Positions 24,001 to 32,527 of a DNA stretch of 32,577 nucleotides are shown here, in pieces. Every line of letters starts with the position of its first letter. Positions within the stretch are counted from its first letter, which is position 1. Position numbers and translations under genes: made by a program. The notes beneath the pieces are model-generated. The model had not been told where the DNA came from, made no database searches, and saw nothing but the letters and a program-made list of their open reading frames with translations. Source of the stretch: SIG77 sp045589595 (lineage in GTDB: Bacteria; Verrucomicrobiota; Lentisphaeria; Victivallales; UBA1829); assembly GCA_045589595.1 (NCBI GenBank), contig JAZNPK010000020.1, forward strand, positions 1 to 32,577. Reading direction: 5' to 3'.

Positions 24001-25239
24001 ATGGAACGCAATGTACTGCTGAATGTTCTTGAAAAAAATCTGAACTGGTTTCAGAAATCATCCGTAATGGAGCCTGCCAACGGATTCTGGGGCGTGGCGG
24101 AACGGGTCTATCTCTGCCCCGATAAGGATTTGAGAAAAAAAGTGTTCAATTCTTTTAATTCCTTCACCGATTACGGCGACTGGAGTGTGGTGGAATCCCG
24201 CCGTGCCGATTGTAATTTTCAGGCGGCGTATCTCTTTCTGCTGTCGGCAGATGTGCGCAACGATCCGGCGGACCGGGCGGTGGCGGAAAATCTGCTGGGC
24301 TACCTTTATCACCGCAGCGGTCTCCTGAACCGGGACGCGGGCGATGAAAGCAGAAAAGATATGCTCGGCGTATGGAACTGGTCTCACACACAATGGGCAA
24401 TGGTCCTCTGGTTCGATGATAATTCCTGGTCTCTCTCCATTCCCCTGCTCATCGCGGAACGGTATCCGGAACTGGCGGAACAGTTTGAGATGACCGAATG
24501 GGCGGAACAGCTTCTGCCCAGACTGTCGGAAGGCTTTGAACGCACATTCCATGCCAGTCTGGGCAAACCGGATGCAGATTTTTCCGATCCGGAAAAGGTC
24601 TGGCGTGGACGCCCCCTGCTCCCGCACTGGGGCTCCCTCTGCTGTTTCGCACTTGCCACCGCATGCCGTGCAAAACTCGGCGATGTGGAAAAGAATCTTG
24701 CCATCATCCGCACCTATCACGAATATCTGAAAAATGCGCCGGAAGAAAAACTCAATGTCAGTGAATTGGCTTATGCCGTGATCAGCAGCACAGCCGCCTA
24801 CCGAGCCACAAACGATCCGTTCTATCTGGATCTTGCCACCGGTTTTGCGGACCGCATCCTGATAAAAGCGGATCCGGAAACCGGCAATATTCCCGCGGAA
24901 CATTATGAAGCGCCCAAAGGTCCGCACCTTGTGGATACGATCTATACCGCAAACTGGATCCTGCTCGGATTCCAGAATCTGGTGCGGCTCCTGCCCGATG
25001 AAGCAAAGTACCGGACCGCTTACGAACGGCTGCTCGCGCTCTTTGCAAAGATCCAGGATCCCTCCACAGAACGGCAGTTCGCCGGATGCTGGCGTGGAAT
25101 GTACGATACAAAAACCGGCACATGGGGCGGCGGCGACTGCTATGAAGGCGGCTCCGGAAGCATTTACAGCGGCTGGACCAATGCACCTGTTTCCATCGTT
25201 TTCGCCAATGAACTGCTGGGAACATCCCTGATCGGCTGA
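24001..25239 (+). CDS. Six-hairpin glycosidase-like protein of unknown specificity
   Basis: The 412-residue product looks like an (alpha/alpha)6-barrel glycosidase-type protein. It has repeated helix pairs and aromatic/acidic loops such as GVWNWSHTQWAM, WFDDNSWSLSIP, ADRILIKADPETGNIPAEH, DTIYTANWILLGFQ and GGGDCYEGGSGSIYSGWTN. Candidate catalytic acids are the Asp pair in FDDNSW and the acidic residues in the DCYEGG loop. No signal peptide is visible, so it is probably cytoplasmic. I cannot assign a CAZy family or substrate with confidence; distant kinship to GH88/GH105-type barrels or to AGE-like epimerases is possible. A GGGAGC site precedes the ATG. It follows lpxB by 28 bp and may share its transcript; a bidirectional terminator follows. 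Confidence 0.7.
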   Translation: MERNVLLNVLEKNLNWFQKSSVMEPANGFWGVAERVYLCPDKDLRKKVFNSFNSFTDYGDWSVVESRRADCNFQAAYLFLLSADVRNDPADRAVAENLLGYLYHRSGLLNRDAGDESRKDMLGVWNWSHTQWAMVLWFDDNSWSLSIPLLIAERYPELAEQFEMTEWAEQLLPRLSEGFERTFHASLGKPDADFSDPEKVWRGRPLLPHWGSLCCFALATACRAKLGDVEKNLAIIRTYHEYLKNAPEEKLNVSELAYAVISSTAAYRATNDPFYLDLATGFADRILIKADPETGNIPAEHYEAPKGPHLVDTIYTANWILLGFQNLVRLLPDEAKYRTAYERLLALFAKIQDPSTERQFAGCWRGMYDTKTGTWGGGDCYEGGSGSIYSGWTNAPVSIVFANELLGTSLIG

Positions 25240-25263
25240 CGGGATCCCGATCCGCATCATCAC

Positions 25264-25310
25264 AAAAAAGAACCGGCACGGCGTCAGGCTGTACCGGTTC
25301 TCTGTTTTTT
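25264..25310. terminator. Bidirectional intrinsic terminator
   Basis: Arms 25269-25279 and 25291-25301 form an 11-position stem with one C-A mismatch. An A-run (25264-25269) flanks it on the left and TTTTTT (25305-25310) on the right, so it can stop transcription from both the glycosidase-like gene (+) and the RND operon (-). Confidence 0.8.
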
Positions 25311-25328
25311 GTATCAGCAGAAATCAGA

Positions 25329-28300
25329 TCATTCAGTCTGCTCCTGCTCCTGTTTTTTCCGGCAGCACGCCTCGGTGATCTTCTGGACCACGGTGTACAT
25401 GGCAGGCAGGATCAGAGTCCCGAACACCACGGAGATCAGCATACCGCCGAATACGGCAGTACCCAGACTTCTCCGGCTGACAGAACTGGCGCCGAACGCA
25501 GCCACCAGCGGCCATGTACCAAGTACAAAGGAAATGGCAGTCATCAACACCGCCCGGAACCGCAATTTTGCGGCAAATTCGGCGGCATCCACAATGGACA
25601 TACCTTTTTCGTGCTGTTCTTTGGCAAATTCCACGATCAGGATCGCCGTTTTGCAGGCGATACCGAAGAGAAGCACAAGACCGACCTGCGCATAAATATT
25701 GTTGTCGATCCCTGCAATTTTGAGCGACAGCGCCGCCCCGAAGAACGCGATCGGCACACTGGCGATCACGGCAAGGGGGATCATCCAGCTTTCATACTGC
25801 GCCACAAGGAACAGATAGATAAAGAGCAGCGCGAGGGCAAAGATCACATAGATCATATTCCCGGCGATCTTCTCCTGATAACTCATATCGGTCCAGTCAT
25901 ACGTCATCCCTTTCGGCAGTTTTGCGGCTGCGATCCGTTCCATGGCAGCCATTGCCTGACCGGAACTGTAACCGGGTGCAGGTGAACCGTTGATGGTCAC
26001 ACTTGAGGACATATTGTAATGCTGGAGATACTGCGGCACAAAACGGGTTTCCGGCGTGACCAGCGTGGAGAGCGGGACCATTTCGCCCGTTGTCGAACTG
26101 CGGAGCTTGATGGACGAAAGATTGTCCAGCTGACTGCGGTACTCCGGTTTCGCCTGGATCTCCACCTTGTAGGACTTGCCGAACTTGTTGAAGTCATTGA
26201 CATACGCATAGCCGAACAATCCCTGCAGGGCAGTATTGATGCTGTTCATGGTAACACCCATCTTCAACGCTTTTTCCCGATCGATATTCAGATACATCTG
26301 GGGGAAAGATGCACGGAATGTGGAAAACACATTCATCAGGGCGGGATCGTTGTTCGCTTCCGCAACCACTTCATTCACAACGCTTTGGATCTGCATCGGC
26401 GTCATGGAATTGGAAGGATCCTGCAGCACGAAAGAGAAGCCTCCGGCAGTACCGATTCCGGGGATCGCGGGCGTGCTGAACGGCGTAAGGACCGCTTCTT
26501 TGATGAAGGCGGTTTTCTCCATAAAAGTACGCATCAGATCATTCTGGGTCACTGCACCGCGCTTTTCCCAGTCGTCAAGCGTCACAATGATCATACCGCA
26601 GTTGGATGCACTCACGCCGTTCAGAATATTGAATCCGGCAACACACATATATTCCCGGATGTATTTCATGTCTTTCAGGACCGCATCCGCTTTCTTCAGA
26701 ACATCCTGCGTCCGTTCCAGCGACGCCGCATCCGGCAGCTGAATATTCACAATGAACATACCCTGATCTTCATCCGGCACGAAACCGGTGGGCAGTTTTT
26801 CATAGATCCGGACGGCTGCCAAAAGGATCAATCCCAGAGCGACCAGCACGAAAAATGCTTTGCGGACCAGCCGTTTGACGATCCAGACATAACCGTTGGT
26901 AAAGGCGTTGAACCATTCGTCGATCTTCCGGAACACGATCCATTTTTTCTTTGTGCCGCTGCTGTCGGTCTTTTTCAACAGGACCGCACTCAATGCCGGA
27001 CTCAATGTCAGGGCATTGATGGTGGAAATCAGCACCGCCACGGAAATGGTGATGCCGAACTGACGGTACATCACCCCCGTGATCCCCGGCAGAAAACAGA
27101 CCGGAACAAACATGGCAAGCAGGACCGCCGTCGTGGCAATGACCGGACCGGTGACCTGCTCCATGGATTTCAGCGCGGCATCTCTGGGCGAGAGACCTTC
27201 CTCCTCCATCAGCCGCATCACATTTTCGATCACCACAATGGCATCGTCCACCACGATCCCGATGGCAAGGATCAGCCCGAACAGCGTGATCAGATTGATG
27301 CTGAAACCGATGCAGTACATCACGGCAAAAGTACCCACCAGCGATACCGGGATCGCCACAGTCGGCACCAGCGTTGCCCGCCAGTCCTGCAGGAAAAGGA
27401 ATGTCACCAGGATCACCAGCAGCACCGCTTCGTACAGCGTCTGCACCACTTCATCAATGGATGACTGAATAAACAATGTGGAGTCGTAAAGGACCGTATA
27501 TTCCGTGTCAGGCGGGAACACCGTTTCTTTCAGTGACGCCAGTTCCGCACGGACTTTTTTTGCGATCTCCAATCCGTTTGCATCAGGCAGCTGATACAGC
27601 ACCAGACCGGCACTCGGCAGACCGTTGGCATAACATTCCGACGCATAAGATTCCGCACCGAGTTCCACCGTGGCAACATCACCGAGGGTAATATTGGAAC
27701 CATCGCTTTCCGACCGGAGCAGTATCTTCCGGAATTCTGCCGGATCTTTCAGACGCCCTTGGGTACTGAGGGAAAAACGGACCGCCTGTCCGCGTGGCGC
27801 AGGGGCATCCCCCAACGCACCGGACGATACCTGAACATTCTGCGCCTGAATGGCTGCGATCACATCATCCGCCGTGATCTTGAGCGCCGCCATACGGTCC
27901 GCATCCAGCCAGACACGGATCGCATATTTGCGTTCACCGAGGATGTTCACATCCCCCACGCCGGGAATACGCGCAATACGGTCTTTCAGATAAATGGACG
28001 TAAAGTTGGAAAGAGCCAGAGCATCCAGAGTCCCCTTCGGCGAGGTCAGACAGATGACCATCAGCATATTGGCGGATTTTTCTTTGGTGGTCACACCCTG
28101 ACGCTGTACTTCACTCGGAAGCGCCGCTTCCGCCCACGCGACCCGGTTCTGGGTGTTCACCGTATTGGTGTCGCCATCGGTACCGATGTCAAATGTCACA
28201 TTGATCGTTGCAGTTCCGCTGTCGGTGGCAGTGGCGGAAAAATACAGCATCCGTTTGACGCCGTTGATATTGGTTTCGATGGGAGCGACCACCGTATCCA

Positions 28301-28475
28301 TCAGATCCTGCGCACTGGCTCCGGGGAAGTTGGCGGAGATGGTAACAGTGCCGGGGGAAATATTGGGATATTGCGCCACCGGCAGCACAAAGATCGCGAT
28401 CATACCCGCCAGCAGAAACAGGATGGATATGACAAAGGCGAACCGGGGATGAAAGATGAAAAATTTACTGATCAT
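25329..28475 (-). CDS. RND efflux pump inner-membrane transporter (HAE1/AcrB type)
   Basis: The 1048-residue product is a proton-driven drug/solute exporter of the AcrB/MexB type. It has an N-terminal transmembrane helix, two large periplasmic porter loops and twelve helices in all. The proton-relay residues are present: D410-D411 in GIVVDDAIVVIEN (helix 4) and K942 in ACKTAILIVEFAKE (helix 10). Early signatures PVAQYPNISPGTVTISANFPG and GVTTKEKSANMLMVI match HAE1 pumps. The C-terminus is short and Gln/Glu-rich. It begins directly after the adaptor stop (TAA then ATG), so the two are tightly coupled. No TolC-like outer-membrane gene is in the window; it must be elsewhere. Substrates are unknown. 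Confidence 0.95.
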   Translation of the reverse strand: MISKFFIFHPRFAFVISILFLLAGMIAIFVLPVAQYPNISPGTVTISANFPGASAQDLMDTVVAPIETNINGVKRMLYFSATATDSGTATINVTFDIGTDGDTNTVNTQNRVAWAEAALPSEVQRQGVTTKEKSANMLMVICLTSPKGTLDALALSNFTSIYLKDRIARIPGVGDVNILGERKYAIRVWLDADRMAALKITADDVIAAIQAQNVQVSSGALGDAPAPRGQAVRFSLSTQGRLKDPAEFRKILLRSESDGSNITLGDVATVELGAESYASECYANGLPSAGLVLYQLPDANGLEIAKKVRAELASLKETVFPPDTEYTVLYDSTLFIQSSIDEVVQTLYEAVLLVILVTFLFLQDWRATLVPTVAIPVSLVGTFAVMYCIGFSINLITLFGLILAIGIVVDDAIVVIENVMRLMEEEGLSPRDAALKSMEQVTGPVIATTAVLLAMFVPVCFLPGITGVMYRQFGITISVAVLISTINALTLSPALSAVLLKKTDSSGTKKKWIVFRKIDEWFNAFTNGYVWIVKRLVRKAFFVLVALGLILLAAVRIYEKLPTGFVPDEDQGMFIVNIQLPDAASLERTQDVLKKADAVLKDMKYIREYMCVAGFNILNGVSASNCGMIIVTLDDWEKRGAVTQNDLMRTFMEKTAFIKEAVLTPFSTPAIPGIGTAGGFSFVLQDPSNSMTPMQIQSVVNEVVAEANNDPALMNVFSTFRASFPQMYLNIDREKALKMGVTMNSINTALQGLFGYAYVNDFNKFGKSYKVEIQAKPEYRSQLDNLSSIKLRSSTTGEMVPLSTLVTPETRFVPQYLQHYNMSSSVTINGSPAPGYSSGQAMAAMERIAAAKLPKGMTYDWTDMSYQEKIAGNMIYVIFALALLFIYLFLVAQYESWMIPLAVIASVPIAFFGAALSLKIAGIDNNIYAQVGLVLLFGIACKTAILIVEFAKEQHEKGMSIVDAAEFAAKLRFRAVLMTAISFVLGTWPLVAAFGASSVSRRSLGTAVFGGMLISVVFGTLILPAMYTVVQKITEACCRKKQEQEQTE

Positions 28476-29618
28476 TTATTTCACAGCCCCCGTCAGAGTG
28501 AAGGTACATTCCACACCTGCACGGATCTTCTGCATCCCGGCGACAACAACAACTTCGCCGTTTTTCAGACCTTCACTGAGGAATGCGATGGCGGGCGTTT
28601 TATCGGCGATTTTCACATAGCGGCGTTCCACCCGCGCAACATTGCCTTTCATATCTTTCAACACATAAACATAAGTCCCTACCACATCGTAACTTACAGC
28701 TTCAAGCGGGATCGCGGTCTTCTTTTCCGGTTTGCCCAGCATCAGTTTCACCTTGACATAGAGTCCGGGGATCAGTTTCCGGTCCGGATCATCAAACACC
28801 GCCTGCAGTTTCAGCGTACCGGTCTTCGTATTGATCCGGTTGTCCCACGCCTGAAGCGATCCCTTCAATGCGATTTTTTTGCCGTCCTGCAGATACAGTT
28901 CCACAGGCACATCCTGCAATTTGAGCTTTGAAACTGCCATATTGTGCTGGAGACGGATCAGATCCGTTTCCGCCAGATTGAATTCCACTTTGATCCTGCC
29001 CGCTTTTTCGATGGTCGCCAGCTGCTGTATTTCCGCATTGGGTCCCACCAGTTCGTCCTGACTGCATTTTCTCAAGCCGATCCATCCGTCAAACGGTGCT
29101 TTAATGGTGGTATATTCCAGATTGAGTTTTGCCAGATCCAGATCCGCTTCGGCTGAAAGAAGAGCTGCATCCGCTTCATATTTTTCCGCCTGGATCCGTT
29201 CAAATTTCTGCTCGGAATCGATCTTCTGTTCGTACAGACTTTTCTGTCGGCGGTATTCCGCATCACGGTTCTGTTTTTCTGCCAGTTTCTGGGTGCGGAC
29301 ACCCTCGGCACGCTTGACTGCCGCTTCGTATTCTCTGGGGTCGATCTCAAAAAGAACAGTTCCGGCTTTGACTTTTTCACCTTCCCGGAAATTGATTTTT
29401 TTCACCGTCCCGGTAACACGGGCAACAAGGGGAACACTTTCATCGGCAAGGACTTCACCCACTTCTGTTACAGACTGGATGTAATCGATGGCAGAGACTT
29501 TTTCCGCCACCACTGCGGGCAGACGGGTCTGTCCCTGCTGCGCAGAAAGATCCGTACCGGCGGCAAAACAGAGTAGCGCGGCGGCATAGAAAACAGCAGT
29601 TCTGTTCAGAGTCAACAT
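28476..29618 (-). CDS. RND periplasmic adaptor (membrane fusion protein)
   Basis: The 380-residue product links the RND pump to an outer-membrane channel. A signal peptide (about 1-26, RTAVFYAAALLCFAAG ... LSA) is followed by the barrel-sandwich half VTGTVKKINFREGEKVKAG. A long alpha-hairpin (about 95-150, Glu/Lys/Gln-rich) comes next, then the second lipoyl half YTTIKAPFDGWIG and beta-barrel and membrane-proximal domains. I chose the ATG at 29618 because it gives a proper signal peptide and has AAAGG upstream. Cys17 in the signal does not fit a lipobox, so it is probably a soluble periplasmic protein. It precedes the pump with no intergenic base and follows the glycerophosphodiesterase by 16 bp. 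Confidence 0.93.
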   Translation of the reverse strand: MLTLNRTAVFYAAALLCFAAGTDLSAQQGQTRLPAVVAEKVSAIDYIQSVTEVGEVLADESVPLVARVTGTVKKINFREGEKVKAGTVLFEIDPREYEAAVKRAEGVRTQKLAEKQNRDAEYRRQKSLYEQKIDSEQKFERIQAEKYEADAALLSAEADLDLAKLNLEYTTIKAPFDGWIGLRKCSQDELVGPNAEIQQLATIEKAGRIKVEFNLAETDLIRLQHNMAVSKLKLQDVPVELYLQDGKKIALKGSLQAWDNRINTKTGTLKLQAVFDDPDRKLIPGLYVKVKLMLGKPEKKTAIPLEAVSYDVVGTYVYVLKDMKGNVARVERRYVKIADKTPAIAFLSEGLKNGEVVVVAGMQKIRAGVECTFTLTGAVK

Positions 29619-29634
29619 TTTTTTTCCTTTCGTT

Positions 29635-30429
29635 TTATGCGGGATCAATGGAATCCAGCGTTTCGCGTAAAATATCGATCCGGTTGGTGAGGATACCGGC
29701 TGCGCCCTTCCGAACCAGTTCCCGGATCTGTGTATCCGTATCAGCATAAAAGACATTGGCATAAAGACCAAGTTTCCGGCAGACATCAAAGGTTTCATCT
29801 GTCAGCGTTTCAATGGGGGGCTGGACAAAACGGCAGCCGAATTCCCGGCACCGCTTCAATTCAGGCGTCGTTGCCCGGAGCGCCCACGCGCCGAGGACTG
29901 CCACTTCCACTTCCGGATCGATCTTCCGGACAGCTTCCGCCTCCTCAAAAGAGGACATGGCAAGGAATCCGCGGTCAAACATATTGTAATCGCGGTAGAG
30001 ACCGCAGATTTTTTTCAGGGAGAGTTCCGAGGAATCATACACCTGAATGTTCATACAGACTTTGTCATGCAGCGCGGCGAGGATATCTTCAAATGTGGGG
30101 ATCGCCATTGCGGCATAACTGGGAAATTCCAGCCGTTCGCCCCAGATGCTGCGGTAATGGGAAAAATTGAATTTCCGCAATTCTGCGAGGGTGTATGCGC
30201 CGGGTTCCCCTTTACCGTCGGAAGTGCGGTCGATGGTGGCATCGTGAAGCACCACAGGCACACCGTCGGCGGTCAGTCTCAAATCAAATTCGATCAGATC
30301 CGCACCGAACTGAACGGCTTTCGTCATGGCAAGCAATGTATTTTCGGGATAAAGTCCGGAGGCGCCGCGGTGCGCGGTTGCAACACAGGCTTTCTGCGCA
30401 TAAATCTCTGTCAGGTTCATACTGCTCAT
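29635..30429 (-). CDS. Glycerophosphodiester phosphodiesterase
   Basis: The 264-residue product is a GDPD-family TIM barrel that would hydrolyse glycerophosphodiesters from phospholipids to glycerol-3-phosphate and an alcohol. Key motifs are AHRGASGLYPENTL with H20, R21 and E29, IEFDLRLTADG with metal ligands E47 and D49, and VVLHD with H62. No signal peptide is present, so it is a cytoplasmic, UgpQ-like form. The first ATG follows AAAGGAATCG; a second ATG three codons later is possible. It sits mid-operon, before the RND adaptor and after the HEAT-like gene. The link to efflux is not obvious. Confidence 0.92.
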   Translation of the reverse strand: MSSMNLTEIYAQKACVATAHRGASGLYPENTLLAMTKAVQFGADLIEFDLRLTADGVPVVLHDATIDRTSDGKGEPGAYTLAELRKFNFSHYRSIWGERLEFPSYAAMAIPTFEDILAALHDKVCMNIQVYDSSELSLKKICGLYRDYNMFDRGFLAMSSFEEAEAVRKIDPEVEVAVLGAWALRATTPELKRCREFGCRFVQPPIETLTDETFDVCRKLGLYANVFYADTDTQIRELVRKGAAGILTNRIDILRETLDSIDPA

Positions 30430-30444
30430 ATTTTTTCGATTCCT

Positions 30445-31314
30445 TTATATGGCGGATCCGGAAGGAGGATCCTTCTGATTGTTGTAAGGATAAGGCAAAA
30501 TCGTTGTTCTGCCGTCATTACCGTGAACATCCGTAAATGCGGACAGGGCGTTGCTGATGGTATAAACATACCGGAAACTGTCACACGCCACCGCGCAGAG
30601 CATCAGGATGGAGGCAATGTAACGGAGGACCTGAATATCATCCAGCACCACAAGTTCCGGCGGTGATCCTTCAAAGATCCGGTGCGCGTGATATTGAAAA
30701 TCCAGCCCGGGAAAAAGAAGATTTCCCGCCCGGTCCATCACCCCGAAGTCATCGATCGAGCGGACAACTGACGCTTCCACACCGGCACTGCGGAGCAGTT
30801 CCGCCGCCACCACCGAAAGCAGCACATCAGCGCCGTTATGATCATCGATGACCACGCCGAAACAATAAAAATCGGCAGCAATGTCATCGTTCAACGGCGC
30901 ATGAAATTCTTCCTTTGCGAGGAAATCCGCCACAGCCCGGAGCGTGGGACGCTGACGGCAGAAGGAACGGAATTTATGACACAACTCATTCCATTGATTC
31001 TGAACATGTTCCACAAGATCGTTATCGAACCAGAGCAGATGAAGCTGCACCGCTCCGTCGTACAAACCGATGGCGGAGCGTTTCAGACGGGTCCCGAGTT
31101 GAGTCCGCTGACGCCGCGCACGGATCGCCGATTCCAGCTGATGGACACGGCGGCGGAGACGGGGATTTTCACTTTCCTGCAGCGCACAGAGGCATCTGTC
31201 AAGACTGGCTTCATCGCTTTTGAGCAGAGCCGCCATGGCATGACACACATTCTGTTCGCTGTCGTCATCCAACAGTTCGATCAGATAGGGGATCTGATCC
31301 TTTCCATTCTCCAT
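30445..31314 (-). CDS. HEAT-like/SirB1-like protein of unknown function
   Basis: The 289-residue protein begins with two or three helical repeats resembling HEAT units (about 1-65: IPYLIELLDDDSEQNVCHAM ... PRLRRRVHQLESAI). A charged linker follows. A second domain (about 105-260: LRAVADFLAKEEFHAP ... VLLSVVAAELLRSAGVEASVV) recalls the transglutaminase-like SirB1 family. The usual catalytic Cys-containing helix is not evident, so it may be a non-enzymatic derivative; this domain call is tentative. No signal or membrane segment is seen. It is the second gene of a tight operon, 9 bp after the exonuclease and 15 bp before the glycerophosphodiesterase. I cannot assign a function. Confidence 0.75.
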   Translation of the reverse strand: MENGKDQIPYLIELLDDDSEQNVCHAMAALLKSDEASLDRCLCALQESENPRLRRRVHQLESAIRARRQRTQLGTRLKRSAIGLYDGAVQLHLLWFDNDLVEHVQNQWNELCHKFRSFCRQRPTLRAVADFLAKEEFHAPLNDDIAADFYCFGVVIDDHNGADVLLSVVAAELLRSAGVEASVVRSIDDFGVMDRAGNLLFPGLDFQYHAHRIFEGSPPELVVLDDIQVLRYIASILMLCAVACDSFRYVYTISNALSAFTDVHGNDGRTTILPYPYNNQKDPPSGSAI

Positions 31315-31323
31315 AGGACCGCC

Positions 31324-32142
31324 TCAACTTTTCTTTTCCGGAAATTTTCCGATCATGGCATCTGCGGCGATTTTTTTCACATCTTCGGGGAAATCCGCTT
31401 TGAGGATCCAGCGCAGGAAATCCGGGGAATCCACCGCAATGGTCTTCAGGGGCGTACCGGCATGACGCCCGAATGCCACGATCGCTTCATCGCCGCGCCA
31501 TTTGAATCTGCCGTTGGCATCGATCCATTCCGGATTCTGGGAACAGCAGAATTCATGAAGTGCATCCAGATCGGCGGGGAATGCAGCAATACCATCGGGC
31601 AGATCGGTGTATGCGGGGTCGCCGTACCGCTGCAGCTGGGCTTCCAGAACTTCCACAGTGGCGAGGGTGTCGGCAGAAGCGCCATGGGCACCTTCCAGTT
31701 TTTTTCCGCAGAAAAACTTGTATGCGGCAGTCAGGCTGCGCGGTTCCATGCGGCAGAAAATGGTATAGGCATCCACCACTCTGCGTCCTTCGGTGGAAAA
31801 TTGCAGACCGGCGCGCTGAAATTCGCGGATCAGCACAGGCAGGTCAAATTTCACGATATTGTATCCGCCCAGATCACATCCTTCCAGAAAGATGTAGAAA
31901 TTTTTGGCGATCTGCCGGAATGTCGGTTCATTTGCCACATCTTCATCGGAGATATGATGCACGGCAGTCGCTTCCGGGGGAATCGGCATTTCCGGATTGA
32001 GACGGCGTGTCCGTTCCTCCCGTTCTCCGTCGGGATGGATCTTGATCACAGAAAGTTCAACAATGCGGTCGTTACTGATATTGGTACCTGTCGTTTCCAG
32101 ATCAAAGAAAACGATGGGGCGTTTTTCGGCTAATTTCATCAT
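31324..32142 (-). CDS. DnaQ-like DEDDh 3'-5' exonuclease with C-terminal DUF3820-like domain
   Basis: The product (272 residues from the ATG at 32142) is a DEDDh exonuclease of the DNA polymerase III epsilon/RNase T type. Metal-binding residues are D14 and E16 (FFDLETTG), D100 (YNIVKFDLPVL), and H153 and D158 (AHGASADT). After the nuclease domain, FGRHAGTPLKTIA...FLRWILKADFP (about 215-255) looks like the small DUF3820 domain often attached to such nucleases. The start is uncertain: ATGs at 32178, 32142 and 32139 are in frame. The later two give the family-typical N-terminus MKLAEKRPIVFF. It leads the minus-strand operon with the HEAT-like, GDPD and RND genes. Substrate (DNA or RNA) is not known. 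Confidence 0.88.
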   Translation of the reverse strand: MMKLAEKRPIVFFDLETTGTNISNDRIVELSVIKIHPDGEREERTRRLNPEMPIPPEATAVHHISDEDVANEPTFRQIAKNFYIFLEGCDLGGYNIVKFDLPVLIREFQRAGLQFSTEGRRVVDAYTIFCRMEPRSLTAAYKFFCGKKLEGAHGASADTLATVEVLEAQLQRYGDPAYTDLPDGIAAFPADLDALHEFCCSQNPEWIDANGRFKWRGDEAIVAFGRHAGTPLKTIAVDSPDFLRWILKADFPEDVKKIAADAMIGKFPEKKS

Positions 32143-32277
32143 GGCAATCACTGTTCCGTTTTTTTTACATTTTTCCATACAATAACGCTTTTTTTAAAAA
32201 AGGAAAGTCCCGCACGCAAACTTCTTTAAAAAAAATGCCGCCGGATGGATTTTTTTTCAATACCCGACCGCTTCAAC

Positions 32278-32307
32278 TTGAAAAAACAGAAAAAACGGAT
32301 ATATTAT
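32278..32307 (+). promoter_or_regulatory. Promoter of tRNA-Ser
   Basis: TTGAAA (32278-32283), an 18-bp spacer and TATTAT (32302-32307) lie about 21 bp before the tRNA. The flanking CAACTTGA and ATATTATACTCC are almost identical to those before tRNA-Asn. The rest of the gap from 32143 is AT-rich with no other feature seen. Confidence 0.6.
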
Positions 32308-32328
32308 ACTCCAATTACACCTGAAACC

Positions 32329-32418
32329 GGAGAGATGGCTGAGTGGCCGAAGGCGGCGGTCTCGAAAACCGTTAACGGGTTTACCCGTTCGGGGGTTCGA
32401 ATCCCCCTCTCTCCGCCA
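32329..32418 (+). tRNA. tRNA-Ser (anticodon CGA)
   Basis: Acceptor arm GGAGAGA (32329-32335) pairs with TCTCTCC (32408-32414), followed by discriminator G and encoded CCA (32416-32418). The anticodon loop CTCGAAA has CGA at 32363-32365, reading UCG. A long variable arm (about GTTAACGGGTTTACCCGTTC) and GGTTCGAATCC T-loop are typical of class II tRNA-Ser. Confidence 0.97.
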
Positions 32419-32468
32419 TTTTTACGCTCAAATTTTAACAAAATGTCCCCACTTTTCCCCACTTGGGG

Positions 32469-32497
32469 TTGCAAAATGCCCATTGTTGTGCTATAAT
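32469..32497 (+). promoter_or_regulatory. Strong promoter of the last, partial gene
   Basis: TTGCAA (32469-32474), a 17-bp spacer and a perfect TATAAT (32492-32497) preceded by an extended TGC form the best sigma70-type promoter in the window. It lies 30 bp before the ATG at 32528. Confidence 0.7.
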
Positions 32498-32527
32498 CAG
32501 CCATAACCTGTTATTTTAGGTATTCGT

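Noticed and set aside
26019..27464. Long plus-strand open frame (481 codons)
   Set aside because: Antisense to the RND pump gene; His/Gln/Arg-rich composition typical of a shadow frame.
28476..29798. Longer start for the RND adaptor at 29798
   Set aside because: The extra 60 residues overlap the end of the glycerophosphodiesterase gene, and the ATG at 29618 gives a proper signal peptide and ribosome site.
30838..32133. Long plus-strand open frame (431 codons)
   Set aside because: Antisense to the HEAT-like and DnaQ-like genes, both with convincing proteins.
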